This document shows, piece after piece, positions 42,515 to 51,704 of a DNA stretch of 64,000 nucleotides. The position numbers were made by a program, and so were the translations under genes. Source of the stretch: Sphingomonas sp. A2-49 (GTDB taxonomy: Bacteria > Pseudomonadota > Alphaproteobacteria > Sphingomonadales > Sphingomonadaceae); contig NZ_JAJLPA010000012.1 of assembly GCF_025548555.1 (NCBI RefSeq), positions 1-64,000 of the forward strand, given 5' to 3'. A model generated the notes under the pieces. The model did no database searches. It saw nothing but the letters and a program-made list of their open reading frames with translations, and was not told the DNA's origin. Position 1 is the stretch's first letter, and the number at the start of each line of letters is the position of its first letter.

Positions 42515-44014
42515 GTGAACGAGGCGATGCGCGCCGCGGCGATCGACACCTACGACCTCGAATCGCTGCGCAACGGCACCGCGCTGAAACGGATCACCGA
42601 TTTCGCGGCGGCGCTGTGCGATGCGCCGATCGCGCTGGTCAGCCTGGTCGAGGAAACGCGCCAGACGTTCATCTCGCGCACCGGCCTCGATGCCGAGGAA
42701 ACGTCGCGCGAGACCTCGTTCTGCGCGCATGCGATGCTCGGCGACCAGGTCATGGTGGTGCCCGACGCGACGCGCGATCCGCGGTTCGTCGACAATGCGC
42801 TGGTGACGGGCGAGATGCACGTCCGCTTCTATGCGGGTGCCCCCCTGATCTCGGACGACGGCATCCCGCTGGGATCCCTGTGCGTGATCGACACGCGGCC
42901 GCGCGCGGGGCTGACGCCGGTCCAGATGCAGGGATTGGCGACGCTCGCCGACAACGTCATGGCGCGGCTGCGCGACAGCCGCGACGCCGCCGCGTGGCGC
43001 GCGGCCGAGCGCGACACCCGCCGCCGGCTGTCCGACAGCGAGGACCGGTTCCGCACCCTCGCCGACACGATGCCGCAGATGGTCTGGTCGACCCTGCCCG
43101 ACGGCTATCACGATTATTACAACGCCCGCTGGTACGAATTCACCGGCACGCCGCAGGGATCGACCGACGGCGAAGGCTGGAACGACGTGTTCCATCCGGA
43201 GGATCAGGCGCGCGCATGGGAGGTGTGGCGCCGGTCGCTGACCACCGGCGAACCCTATCAGATCGAATATCGGTTGCGCCATTTCGACGGCACCTATCGC
43301 TGGGTGCTCGGCCGCGCGCTGCCGATCCGCGACACCGCCGGACAGATCACCCGCTGGTTCGGCACCTGCACCGACATCCACGAACAGAAGCTGGCGCTGC
43401 ACGAGCGCGAGGTCATCAGCCAGGAACTGTCGCACCGGATCAAGAACATCTTTTCGGTGATCTCCGGGCTCATATCGTTCGCGGCGCGCAGCCGGCCGGA
43501 CTTCGCGCCGGTCGCGTCGGACCTGCGCCAGCGGATCACCGCGCTGGGGCGCGCGCACGACTTCGTGCGGCCGCACAGCCCGACATCGCGCCCCTCGGCG
43601 CAGCAGGACAGTCTGCAGGGGCTGCTGGGCGAATTGTTCGAACCCTATCGCCGCAGCGATCGCCAGCCGATCACGATCGCGGGCGACGAGATCGCGATCG
43701 ACGACCGGTCGGCGACGCCGCTGGCGCTGCTGTTCCACGAACTGGCGACCAACGCGACCAAATATGGCGCGCTGTCGACCGACGACGGGGCGGTGGACGT
43801 GACGATCACGCGCGAGGCGGACCATGTCACGCTGCACTGGGCGGAACGCAACGGCCCCCGTGTCGTCGAGCCGACCGGGCCGCAGGGGTTCGGCAGCCAG
43901 CTGATCGAATTGTCGGCGGTCCGCCAGCTCGGCGGATCGGTCCACCGCGCGTGGCGGTCGGAGGGGCTGGCGATGACGGTCCGGGTGCCGCTCGCCGCGT
44001 TCAGCCGCGCCTAA
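42515..44014 (+). CDS. GAF-PAS-HWE sensor histidine kinase
   Basis: The 499-residue kinase has an N-terminal GAF domain (about residues 20-155), a PAS domain with PAC (about 175-300), and an HWE/HisKA_2 kinase core. The phospho-acceptor His lies in LSHRIKNIFSVISGL, the N-box reads HELATNATKYGALS, and the later WAE motif names the group. The start is a GTG at 42515; the frame is open upstream but only a CTG lies there. HWE kinases commonly feed the general stress response. It has no membrane segment. Confidence 0.9.
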   Translation: MNEAMRAAAIDTYDLESLRNGTALKRITDFAAALCDAPIALVSLVEETRQTFISRTGLDAEETSRETSFCAHAMLGDQVMVVPDATRDPRFVDNALVTGEMHVRFYAGAPLISDDGIPLGSLCVIDTRPRAGLTPVQMQGLATLADNVMARLRDSRDAAAWRAAERDTRRRLSDSEDRFRTLADTMPQMVWSTLPDGYHDYYNARWYEFTGTPQGSTDGEGWNDVFHPEDQARAWEVWRRSLTTGEPYQIEYRLRHFDGTYRWVLGRALPIRDTAGQITRWFGTCTDIHEQKLALHEREVISQELSHRIKNIFSVISGLISFAARSRPDFAPVASDLRQRITALGRAHDFVRPHSPTSRPSAQQDSLQGLLGELFEPYRRSDRQPITIAGDEIAIDDRSATPLALLFHELATNATKYGALSTDDGAVDVTITREADHVTLHWAERNGPRVVEPTGPQGFGSQLIELSAVRQLGGSVHRAWRSEGLAMTVRVPLAAFSRA

Positions 44015-44421
44015 CTTCCCGTCGGACGGTACATCACCACGTCGTCGTTGGCCGGCGCATCGCCGGCGCCGTCGGTCGCCATCGCCGCCGCGGCGAGGAT
44101 CGCCGCCTCGCTGAACGGCTTGCGGATATAGCCGAGCGCGCAATCGCTCTCGCAGTCGATCTGCGACGGGTTGGCGGTGACGAACACGACCTTGATCCCG
44201 TAATCCTGCGCCATCCGCTGGGCGATGCTGGGGCCGGTGGCGCCGTCGCGCAGGTTGACGTCGACGAACGCAAAGCCGCACCCCGGCGCCGCCTCGATCG
44301 CGCTGGCGCTGTCCGCGGCGATCGCCGCGACCTCATAGCCCGCATCGATCAGGATCCGTTCCAGATCCAGCGCCACGAAAATCTCGTCTTCGACAATCAA
44401 AGCTGTCTTGGTCATCATCAT
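44011..44421 (-). CDS. Single-domain response regulator
   Basis: The 136-residue protein is a lone receiver domain: acidic pocket VEDE near residue 11, phospho-acceptor Asp in FVDVNLRDG, Thr in VFVTAN, and Lys in IRKPFS. It has no output domain. The gene faces the HWE kinase tail to tail with a 4-base overlap, so it is a good candidate for its partner. It lacks the PFxFATGY motif of SdrG-type receivers. An EcfG-like promoter lies upstream. Any of three consecutive ATGs could be the start. Confidence 0.9.
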   Translation of the reverse strand: MMMTKTALIVEDEIFVALDLERILIDAGYEVAAIAADSASAIEAAPGCGFAFVDVNLRDGATGPSIAQRMAQDYGIKVVFVTANPSQIDCESDCALGYIRKPFSEAAILAAAAMATDGAGDAPANDDVVMYRPTGS

Positions 44422-44440
44422 TCCCGGCTTGGCCTAGCCA

Positions 44441-44465
44441 AACACAGGTTAAGTCCTTTGGTTCC
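44441..44465 (-). promoter_or_regulatory. EcfG-type stress promoter (GGAAC-N17-GTT)
   Basis: On the minus strand GGAAC (44465-44461) is followed after 17 bases by GTT (44443-44441). This fits the alphaproteobacterial general-stress consensus of GGAAC-N16/17-CGTT, with TGTT in place of CGTT. It ends 20 bases upstream of the receiver gene, the right distance for its promoter. It implies that the receiver is induced by the EcfG sigma factor. Confidence 0.6.
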
Positions 44466-44466
44466 G

Positions 44467-44478
44467 CCGGTTAACCGG
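44467..44478. promoter_or_regulatory. Perfect 12-base palindrome upstream of the stress promoter
   Basis: CCGGTTAACCGG is a perfect palindrome abutting the -35 box of the receiver gene. It could be an operator. It is too short for a terminator and has no T run. Confidence 0.35.
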
Positions 44479-44507
44479 TTTCCGTCGACATCCGACACTT
44501 TGCCTCG

Positions 44508-45095
44508 TCACCGTTGCAGCAGGAACACGGCGTGTTGCGCCAGCAGGTTGGCCGCGGCGGAGCTGCGCTGGCGGTCGCCGGACAGGAACCAGGCGCCCTC
44601 CACCGTGACCCGCCGCTCGCGCAGGAAGGCGCGGAAATCGTCGATCGTGACGTGGTGAATATTGGGCGTGTCGAACCATTGTTCGGGCAATTGCGGCGTC
44701 ACCGGCATCCGCCCGCCCCACAGCAGCGACAATCGCACCCGCCATTGCGCGAAATTGGGAAAGCTGACGAACGCGCGGCGGCCGATACGGAGCAGGTGAT
44801 CGAGCACCACGTCGGGCGCGCGCGCGGTCTGCAACGTCTGGCTGAGGATGGCGTAATCGAAGCTACGGTCGGGATAGGCGGCGAGATCGACGTCGGCGTC
44901 GCCCTGGATCACCGACAGGCCGCGTGCCACCGCGGCGGCGACGTTGCCCGCATCGAGCTCCAGCCCCCGCGCGTCGCAGCCGCGGCGGTCGCGCAGCGCC
45001 GCCATCAGCGCGCCGTCACCGCAGCCGATGTCGAGCACGCGGCTGCCCGATGCGACGTGGTCGGCGATAACGGCAAGATCGGGGCGCAGCGTCAT
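44508..45095 (-). CDS. metW: MetW, methionine-biosynthesis methyltransferase-like protein
   Basis: The 195-residue protein has a class I SAM fold with VLDIGCGDGALM near residue 20 and the MetW stretches SQTLQTARAPDVVLDHLLRI and SFPNFAQW. It normally partners MetX in homoserine acylation. The ATG at 45095 overlaps the stop of the GNAT gene by four bases. It is last in the metX-GNAT-metW operon. Confidence 0.93.
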   Translation of the reverse strand: MTLRPDLAVIADHVASGSRVLDIGCGDGALMAALRDRRGCDARGLELDAGNVAAAVARGLSVIQGDADVDLAAYPDRSFDYAILSQTLQTARAPDVVLDHLLRIGRRAFVSFPNFAQWRVRLSLLWGGRMPVTPQLPEQWFDTPNIHHVTIDDFRAFLRERRVTVEGAWFLSGDRQRSSAAANLLAQHAVFLLQR

Positions 45096-45523
45096 GGCGT
45101 CGCCCGCAGCATCGCCGCGGCCTCGGGCGACAGCCGCTCCATGTAACGGTCGGGGCGCAGCGGCGGATGGAAGCCCAATGCGGCATAGACGCCGTGCGCG
45201 TCGGCGGTGACGAGCGCGATGCGGCGGATGCCCGCGTAGCGCGGATGATCGACGAACCAGCCGACCATCGCCCGCCCCAGCCCCTGCCCGCGCACCGCGG
45301 CATCGACCCAGACATCGGCGATCCAGGCGAAAGTGGCGTAATCGGTGATCGCGCGCGCATAGCCGACCTGTTCGCCGTCGCGATACGCGCCCAGGCAATG
45401 CGACCCCGCGATCGCGCGTTCGACCAGATCGCGCGCGATGCCGGGCGACCAATAGCTCGACGCCAGCCAGCCATGGATGCGCGCGACATCGAGCCGCGTG
45501 CGGTCGTCGTCCAGCGCGATCAT
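45092..45523 (-). CDS. GNAT-family N-acetyltransferase
   Basis: The 143-residue protein has the acetyl-CoA-binding motif [14 protein letters not shown] at about residues 77-90 and the C-terminal [10 protein letters not shown] element of small GNAT enzymes. The substrate is not visible. It is wedged between metX and metW with 4-base overlaps on both sides, so it is made in step with the methionine enzymes. It may have a role there or simply travel with them. Confidence 0.88.
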   Translation of the reverse strand: MIALDDDRTRLDVARIHGWLASSYWSPGIARDLVERAIAGSHCLGAYRDGEQVGYARAITDYATFAWIADVWVDAAVRGQGLGRAMVGWFVDHPRYAGIRRIALVTADAHGVYAALGFHPPLRPDRYMERLSPEAAAMLRATP

Positions 45524-46635
45524 CGCCCGCCCTTCAGGAACCCGTCGACCACGCGGTTCATCTCCGGCGCCTCCAGCAGGAAGGCGTCGTGGCCATAGGG
45601 GCTGGAGAGTTCGACGAAGCTGACCGGTGCGCCTGCGGCGTTGAGCGCGGCGACGATGCCGCGCGATTCGATCGTCGGATACAGCCAGTCGGTGTCGAAG
45701 CTGACGAGGCAGAAGCGCGCCTGCGTCGCGCGGAAGGCGTTGGCGAGCAGCCCGCCATGTTCCTCCGCCAGATCGAAATAATCCATCGCGCGGGTGATGT
45801 AGAGATAGCTGTTGGCGTCGAACCGGTCGACGAAGCTCAGCCCCTGATGGCGCAAATAGCTCTCCACCTGGAAATCGGCGTCGAAGCCGAAGCTCTTGGC
45901 CTCCCGCGCCTGGAGCCGCCGCCCGAATTTCTCGGTCAGCCCGGCTTCGGACAGATAGGTGATGTGCGCCGCCATCCGCGCCACCGCGAGACCCGCGGCG
46001 GGCGGCTCGTCGCCGTAATAGTCGCCCTCGCGCCATTTCGGATCGGCCATGATCGCCTGGCGCCCGACCTCGTGAAAGGCGATGTTCTGCGCGGTGTGGC
46101 GCGCGGTCGAGGCGATCACCACCACCGCCGCGACGCGATCTGGAAAGGTCGCGGGCCAGCTGAGCGCCTGCATCCCGCCCATCGATCCGCCGACCACCGC
46201 CTTCAGCCGCGCGACGCCCAGATGGTCGAGCAGCAGCGCCTGCGCGCGCACCATGTCGCGGATGGTGATGACCGGAAAGGCCATCGCCCATGGCCGGCCG
46301 GTCGCCGGATTGACGCTCGCCGGCCCCGAACTGCCCATGCAGCTGCCCAGCACGTTGGCACAGATGACGAAATCGCGCGCCGGGTCGATCGGCCGGCCCG
46401 GCCCCACCATCCGCGTCCACCAGCCGGGCTTGCCGGTACGCGGATGTTCGGAGGCGACGTGCTGGTCGCCGGTCAGCGCGTGGCAGATCAGGATCGCATT
46501 GCCGCCGTCGGGGGCGAGCGTGCCGTAGGTTTCGTAGGCGATGTCGACCGGCGACAGCAGCACGCCGCCGTCGAGCCGCAGCGGCCCCGGCAGCGTGACG
46601 TGGCGCGCAGTGCCGAACCGCTGATCCTCGCTCAT
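45520..46635 (-). CDS. metX: Homoserine O-acyltransferase
   Basis: The 371-residue alpha/beta hydrolase activates homoserine with acetyl- or succinyl-CoA for methionine synthesis. The nucleophile Ser151 is in [12 protein letters not shown]; the acid and His are in [10 protein letters not shown] and [31 protein letters not shown] is a family hallmark. Which acyl donor is used cannot be told with confidence. It is divergent from hisC, with 61 bases between, and heads the operon. Confidence 0.95.
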   Translation of the reverse strand: MSEDQRFGTARHVTLPGPLRLDGGVLLSPVDIAYETYGTLAPDGGNAILICHALTGDQHVASEHPRTGKPGWWTRMVGPGRPIDPARDFVICANVLGSCMGSSGPASVNPATGRPWAMAFPVITIRDMVRAQALLLDHLGVARLKAVVGGSMGGMQALSWPATFPDRVAAVVVIASTARHTAQNIAFHEVGRQAIMADPKWREGDYYGDEPPAAGLAVARMAAHITYLSEAGLTEKFGRRLQAREAKSFGFDADFQVESYLRHQGLSFVDRFDANSYLYITRAMDYFDLAEEHGGLLANAFRATQARFCLVSFDTDWLYPTIESRGIVAALNAAGAPVSFVELSSPYGHDAFLLEAPEMNRVVDGFLKGGR

Positions 46636-46696
46636 CCCGGCGGTCGCTACGGCGCTCTTCTTGTCAACGCAAGCACCGGACCGCTAAGGCCGCGGC

Positions 46697-47791
46697 ATGT
46701 CAGCACCCGCCCCCAAGCCGTGGATCCTCGGCATCGCCCCCTACGTCCCCGGCCGCGCCACCAGCGAGGACGGCCGCAAGGTCGCGAAGCTGTCGTCGAA
46801 CGAAAACCCGTTCGGCACGCCCGATGCGGCGCGCGCCGCCTATCGCGACGCCGCCGGGCATCTGGAACGCTATCCCGACGCCGCCGCGGTCGACCTGCGC
46901 GCCGCGCTCGCCCGGCATTACGGGGTCGAGGCGGACCGGCTGATCTACGGCACCGGATCGGACGAGGTGCTGCACCTCGCCGCCGGCACGTTCGCCGGGC
47001 CGGGGGACGAGATCATCCACGTCCGCTACGGCTTTGCGGTCTACGAGATCGCGACCCGCCGCGTCGGTGCGACGCCGGTGGTGGTCGCCGACCGCGACTA
47101 TGCGACCGACGTCGACGCCATCCTGGCGGCGGTGACGGAGCGGACGCGGATCGTCTTCGTCGCCAACCCCAACAATCCGACCGGCACCTATTCGACGCGC
47201 GAGGAGATCGCGCGGCTGCACGCCGGACTGCCGGACACGGTGCTGCTGGTGCTCGATCAGGCCTATACCGAATATCTCGAGCCCGAGGACGACGACGGCG
47301 GGCTGGAGCTCGCCCGCACCGCGTCGAACGTGCTGGTCACGCGGACCTTTTCCAAGATCTTCGGCCTCGCCTCCGAACGCGTCGGCTGGGGCTATGCCTC
47401 GGCGGAGATCATCGGGGCGATGCACCGCATCCGCGCGCCCTTCGCGTTCAGCATCGGCGCGCAGGCCGCCGCCATCGCCGCGCTGGGCGATGCCGCCTTC
47501 GTCGAGCACAGCCGCAGCCACAACCGGACGTGGCGGGGGTGGTTCGCCGAACAGGTCGACGCGCTGCCCGGCCTGCGCGCGGTGCCGAGCAAGGCCAATT
47601 TCGTGCTGGTCCTGTTCGAAGGCGCGCTGACCGCCGAGGCCGCGTACAAGGCGCTGATGGCGGCGGGCTATGCCACTCGCTGGCTGCCCGGACAGGGCCT
47701 GCCGCACGGATTGCGCATCACGATCGGGACGGAGGCGGAGATGCGCGACGTCGCCGCCGTGCTGCGCGCCGAGGTGGAACGGGCCGGCTGA
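46697..47791 (+). CDS. hisC: Histidinol-phosphate aminotransferase
   Basis: The 364-residue PLP enzyme has SSNENPFG near the N-terminus and the PLP Lys220 in [17 protein letters not shown]. The binding stretch [12 protein letters not shown] is also present. It transaminates imidazole-acetol phosphate. Placed against tyrA, it may also serve in tyrosine and phenylalanine transamination, as in many such pairs. Its stop shares one base with the tyrA start. Confidence 0.93.
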   Translation: MSAPAPKPWILGIAPYVPGRATSEDGRKVAKLSSNENPFGTPDAARAAYRDAAGHLERYPDAAAVDLRAALARHYGVEADRLIYGTGSDEVLHLAAGTFAGPGDEIIHVRYGFAVYEIATRRVGATPVVVADRDYATDVDAILAAVTERTRIVFVANPNNPTGTYSTREEIARLHAGLPDTVLLVLDQAYTEYLEPEDDDGGLELARTASNVLVTRTFSKIFGLASERVGWGYASAEIIGAMHRIRAPFAFSIGAQAAAIAALGDAAFVEHSRSHNRTWRGWFAEQVDALPGLRAVPSKANFVLVLFEGALTAEAAYKALMAAGYATRWLPGQGLPHGLRITIGTEAEMRDVAAVLRAEVERAG

Positions 47792-48696
47792 TGCTGCCCT
47801 TCGCGCGCGTCACCGTCATCGGGCTGGGCCTCATCGGATCGTCGGTGGCGCGCAGCGTGCGCGCGACCATGCCGACGGTGCGGATTACCGGCTATGACGC
47901 CGATCCGGCGGTGCGCGCGACCGCACGGCGGATCGACCTGGCCGACGACGTCGCCGACAGCGCCGGCGCGGCGGTGATCGACGCCGACCTCGTCATGCTG
48001 TGCGTGCCGGTCGGCGCGATGGGCGCGGTCGCCGCGGAATTCGCCGACGACCTGCCCGCGGATGCGATCGTCAGCGACGTCGGCGGATCCAAGGAAAGCG
48101 TCATCGCGGCGCTGCGCGCGGTGCTGCCCGACGCGACGATCGTCCCCGGCCATCCGGTCGCGGGCACCGAACACAGCGGCCCCGAATCGGGCTTCGCGAC
48201 GCTGTTCCGCGGCCGCTGGTGCATCCTGACGCCCGAGGCCGGCACGCCGGAGGCACCGGTGGTGCGGCTGCGCAGCTTCTGGGAGACGCTGGGTGCCGCG
48301 GTCGAGATCATGACCCCGCGGCACCACGACCTGGTGCTCGCGGTCACCAGCCATGTGCCGCATCTGATCGCCTATTCGATCGTCGGCACCGCCAGCGATC
48401 TCGAAGAGGTGACGCAGTCGGAGGTCATCAAGTTCTCCGCCGGCGGCTTCCGCGACTTCACGCGCATCGCCGCGTCCGATCCGACGATGTGGCGCGACGT
48501 GTTCCTGAACAATCGCGAGGCGGTGCTGGAGATCCTCCAGCGGCTGACCGAGGACGTGACGATGCTCCAGCGCGCGATCCGCTGGGGCGACGGCGACCAG
48601 TTGTTCGACCTGTTCACCCGCACCCGCGCGATCCGCCGCTCGATCATCGAACAGGGGCAGGACGACGCCGCACCGGACTTCGGCCGCAGCCACTGA
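47791..48696 (+). CDS. tyrA: Prephenate/arogenate (cyclohexadienyl) dehydrogenase
   Basis: The 301-residue NAD(P)-dependent enzyme starts with the Rossmann motif VIGLGLIGSSVARSV at about residues 9-23. SDVGGSKESV, HPVAGTEHSGPESG and TSHVPHLIAYS are TyrA marks. It has no fused chorismate mutase or ACT domain, so it is a monofunctional type. It converts prephenate or arogenate towards tyrosine. It is co-translated with hisC and ends convergently with plsC after 15 bases. Confidence 0.94.
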   Translation: MLPFARVTVIGLGLIGSSVARSVRATMPTVRITGYDADPAVRATARRIDLADDVADSAGAAVIDADLVMLCVPVGAMGAVAAEFADDLPADAIVSDVGGSKESVIAALRAVLPDATIVPGHPVAGTEHSGPESGFATLFRGRWCILTPEAGTPEAPVVRLRSFWETLGAAVEIMTPRHHDLVLAVTSHVPHLIAYSIVGTASDLEEVTQSEVIKFSAGGFRDFTRIAASDPTMWRDVFLNNREAVLEILQRLTEDVTMLQRAIRWGDGDQLFDLFTRTRAIRRSIIEQGQDDAAPDFGRSH

Positions 48697-48711
48697 CGCC
48701 GGCCGGTCCGG

Positions 48712-49401
48712 TCAGGAGGGGTGGTCGAGCACGTTGATCGCGGCATGGACGCGCGCCTCGATCTCGGCGCGCGGCAGCCCGGCTGGGATCGGGTCGCCGA
48801 TGCGGATCGTCACCACCCCCGGCCGCTTGGCGCCGTGCTTGGGCCAGACGACGCCGGTGTCGAGCGCCACCGGCACGACCGGCAGGCCGAGCGTCCGGTA
48901 GAGCCCGGCGAAGCCCGATTGCAGCGGCGGCTGCTCGCCGGGCACGACGCGCGTGCCTTCCGGGTAGATCAGGATCGATCGCCCCTCCGCGCGCAGCGCC
49001 TTGGCCGCGCGCATCATCGATCGCAGCGCGGACGCCGACGCCTCGCGATCCGCGACGATCCCGCCATATTGCTTCGCCGCCCAGCCCCAGAACGGGATCG
49101 TGCTCAACTCTCGCTTGATGACCATCGCCGGGCCGCCGAGCAGCAGCTGCAGCTCCAGCGTCTCGAACATCGCCTGATGCTTGGCGGCGAAGAACACCGC
49201 GCCCTCGGGCGCCCGGCCCTCGACGCGCACGCGGATGCCCATGATGCGGCGATAGAGCAGCCGGTGCATGCGCGCCCAGACGTGCGCGTGCCGGATCACC
49301 GCGCGCCGGCCGAACAGCGCCGATACCGGCACCGCCATCACGATCGGCGCCGACAGGCCGTAGAAGAGCAGGTCGAACAGCATCGTGCGCAACCGGTTCA
49401 T
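48712..49401 (-). CDS. plsC: 1-acyl-sn-glycerol-3-phosphate acyltransferase
   Basis: The 229-residue LPLAT enzyme makes phosphatidic acid. The catalytic His lies in AAKHQAMFETLE, with Glu in place of the usual Asp of the HX4D motif, a form common in alphaproteobacterial PlsC. The second motif YPEGTRVVPG is intact. One N-terminal membrane segment is present. It overlaps the YdcF gene (ATGA) and is last in the ftsE-ftsX-ydcF-plsC operon. Confidence 0.9.
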   Translation of the reverse strand: MNRLRTMLFDLLFYGLSAPIVMAVPVSALFGRRAVIRHAHVWARMHRLLYRRIMGIRVRVEGRAPEGAVFFAAKHQAMFETLELQLLLGGPAMVIKRELSTIPFWGWAAKQYGGIVADREASASALRSMMRAAKALRAEGRSILIYPEGTRVVPGEQPPLQSGFAGLYRTLGLPVVPVALDTGVVWPKHGAKRPGVVTIRIGDPIPAGLPRAEIEARVHAAINVLDHPS

Positions 49402-49931
49402 GCGCCCACTCCCAGCCACAGCGCGACGCGGCGCAGCAGCAGCTTGTTGTATTCGTTGACGAGCGTGCCGAGACGCGGCGTGCTCTGGACGCCGTCGCCC
49501 AGCACCAGCACGCCCGGCCCCATCGCCGCGGCCAGTTCCATCCGCGCCCGCGGTACGTGCCAGTCGGAGGTGACGAGGCGGACGCTGCGATAGCCGTGGG
49601 TCTTGACCCAGGCCGCCGATTCCTCGGCATTGGAACGCGTGTCGACCGCATCCGCGCCGAGGTCGATGCAGCAGGCGAACAGGGCGGGCGGCGTGCGATA
49701 TTCGCGCGCCAGGTCGATCGGCCGCACGCCCGGCGCGACGCCGGTCACCAGCATCCGCCGCCCCTGCCGCGCGCGCAGCAGCGCGATGCCGCGGTCGATC
49801 CGCCCCGCGCCCCCGGTCGGCACCACGATCGCATCGGTGGTGTTGCCCTCCAGCGGTCCCGGCAGCATCAGCATGAACGCCGCAAAGCCGAGGCACCAGC
49901 CGAGCGCCACGACGCCGAGCAGCCGCGTCAT
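49398..49931 (-). CDS. YdcF/DUF218 family membrane-anchored protein
   Basis: The 177-residue protein has one N-terminal membrane helix and a DUF218 domain. DAIVVPTGGAGRIDRGIALL, DTRSNAEESA and VTSDWHVPRARME are the characteristic segments. Relatives include SanA and ElyC, which affect envelope integrity. Its start shares one base with the ftsX stop (TGATG). Confidence 0.88.
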   Translation of the reverse strand: MTRLLGVVALGWCLGFAAFMLMLPGPLEGNTTDAIVVPTGGAGRIDRGIALLRARQGRRMLVTGVAPGVRPIDLAREYRTPPALFACCIDLGADAVDTRSNAEESAAWVKTHGYRSVRLVTSDWHVPRARMELAAAMGPGVLVLGDGVQSTPRLGTLVNEYNKLLLRRVALWLGVGA

Positions 49932-50818
49932 CACAGCGACCGCCGCAGCGCACCGACCACGGTCGTCCGCGCCGCCAGCGTCGCCAGCAGCACGAACCCG
50001 GGCGGCAGCAGCACCAGGATCACCCAGTCGCCCGCCGCCAGCGTGATCCCGCCCAGCAGCTCCGATCCCAGCGCGCCGAGCTTGCCGCCGAGGAAGACGA
50101 GCACCGCCAGCGCCGCCGCGCCGCCGGCGACACCGCCCAGCGCGGCGTCGAGCGCGATCCGGCGCTGGAACAGTCGCGCGACCTGGACGTCGGTGGAGCC
50201 GAGCATGTGCATCACTTCGATCGTCGCGCGGTGCGTGTCCAGCCCGGCCCGCGCGGCGAGCATCACCACCGCCGCGGTCGCGGCGAGCATCAGCGCGACC
50301 AGCGCCAGCGCCAGCCACGTCAGCGTGTCGAGAAAGCCGCTGACCGGCGACATCCAGCGCTGGTGCCGGTCGACGCGTGCCGACGTGCTCAGCCGCCGCA
50401 CCGCGGCGATCACCGGCGCGGGATCGGCATCCGCCGCCAGATCGACGTCGATCATCGCCGGCACCGGCAGGTCGGCGTCGGCGCCCGCGCTGCCCAGCCA
50501 CGGCTCGAGCAGCCGGGCCAGTTCGGCGCGGTTCACCGCGCCCGCGTGGCGGACCGCGGGCAGCCGGCGCAGCACGACGAGCGTCCGTGCCGCCAGCGCG
50601 TCGCGCGTCGCGGGATCGCCCGCGACCAGCTGCACCGTCAGCCGCCCGGCGAGCTGTCGTTCCAGCGCGCGCGCCGATTGCCGCGTGCCGAGCCCCAGCG
50701 CTGCGGCGAGCAACGTCAGGAACAGCATGATCGCCATGACCCACGTCATCGCGCGCAGCCCGCCCGCCTCGTCCAGCACGCGCCGGTCCGCGCCGCTCAT
50801 GCCGGCGTCCTCATGCAT
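49931..50818 (-). CDS. ftsX: FtsX, cell-division ABC permease
   Basis: The 295-residue protein has four membrane helices with a periplasmic domain between the first two. The core IEVMHMLGSTDVQVARLFQR is typical. With FtsE it activates cell-wall hydrolases at the septum. The ATG at 50818 overlaps the ftsE end by 8 bases; an ATG at 50800 is an alternative. Confidence 0.93.
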   Translation of the reverse strand: MHEDAGMSGADRRVLDEAGGLRAMTWVMAIMLFLTLLAAALGLGTRQSARALERQLAGRLTVQLVAGDPATRDALAARTLVVLRRLPAVRHAGAVNRAELARLLEPWLGSAGADADLPVPAMIDVDLAADADPAPVIAAVRRLSTSARVDRHQRWMSPVSGFLDTLTWLALALVALMLAATAAVVMLAARAGLDTHRATIEVMHMLGSTDVQVARLFQRRIALDAALGGVAGGAAALAVLVFLGGKLGALGSELLGGITLAAGDWVILVLLPPGFVLLATLAARTTVVGALRRSL

Positions 50819-51521
50819 GCCCCCGCGCGGACGGCGGATAGCGCAGCACGCCGGTCGGATCGTGCAGTCGCCCCTTGTCGAGGCGCATCATCTGGGCGCC
50901 CTGCACCCGGCCGAGCAGCTGGAGGTCGTGCGTCGCGACGACCACGGTGGTGCCGAGCTTGTTGAGCGATTCGAACAGGTGGATCAGCCGGTCCGCCATG
51001 TCGGCATCGACGTTGCCGGTCGGTTCGTCCGCGACCAGCACCTCGGGCCGGCCGATCACCGCGCGCGCGATCGCGACGCGCTGCTGCTCGCCGCCCGACA
51101 GCGTCGCGGGTCGCGCGTGCGCGCGCTCCGCCAGCCCGACCCAGGCGAGCATCTCGCGCACCGGCTGTTCGATATCGCTGTCCGACACGCCCGCGACGCG
51201 CAGCGGCAGCGCGATATTGTCCCACGCCGACAGGTGGGGGACGAGGCGGAAGTCCTGGAACACCACGCCGATGCGGCGGCGGAACCCGGGCAGGCGGCTG
51301 CGCGGCATCGTCACCGCATCCTCGCCGAACAGGCGGATGATCCCGCGGCTCGGCCGCTGCGCGAGGTAGAGCAGCTTCAGCAGCGACGTCTTGCCCGCCC
51401 CGCTCGCGCCGGTGAGAAAGTAGAAGGCGCCGCTGCCCAGCGTGAAACTGATGTCGGACAGCGTTTCCTCGCCGGTGCCGTAGCGCAGCCCAACATTCTC
51501 GAACTGGACGATATTTGCCAT
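50811..51521 (-). CDS. ftsE: FtsE, cell-division ABC ATPase
   Basis: The 236-residue ATPase has Walker A GASGAGKTS at about residues 39-47, Q-loop VVFQDFRLVPHL, signature LSGGEQQRVAIAR, and Walker B VLVADEPTGNVD. It partners FtsX at the divisome. The ATG at 51521 gives the family start; upstream in-frame sequence to 52007 is a shadow of the divergent zinc-ribbon gene. The 183 bases between the two divergent genes hold their promoters, but I see no clear box. Confidence 0.95.
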   Translation of the reverse strand: MANIVQFENVGLRYGTGEETLSDISFTLGSGAFYFLTGASGAGKTSLLKLLYLAQRPSRGIIRLFGEDAVTMPRSRLPGFRRRIGVVFQDFRLVPHLSAWDNIALPLRVAGVSDSDIEQPVREMLAWVGLAERAHARPATLSGGEQQRVAIARAVIGRPEVLVADEPTGNVDADMADRLIHLFESLNKLGTTVVVATHDLQLLGRVQGAQMMRLDKGRLHDPTGVLRYPPSARGHA

Positions 51522-51704
51522 GCGCCTGGCCGCGACCGCTCCCGTCGAGGCGTGGCGCCGGCGCTGCGCCGGCACGATCCGGCCTCGCCCGATGCCTTCG
51601 CATGGGCGGGGCGCGGCTTCAAGCTTGCCACGCGGGCGGGGTACGTGCTTAGAATCGTTACTGCCGCGGTCATCGTTCCGCGTCCCTGCCGTGAAGCCTT
51701 GCGC

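Noticed and set aside
44011..44421. Receiver protein as an SdrG (FAT GUY) orthologue
   Set aside because: The PFxFATGY motif is absent; the region reads VFVTANPSQ and IRKPFSEA instead.
46636..46696. SAM riboswitch upstream of metX
   Set aside because: The divergent gap to hisC is only 61 bases and shows no SAM-II or SAM-I type fold, only a TTGACA on the minus strand without a good -10.
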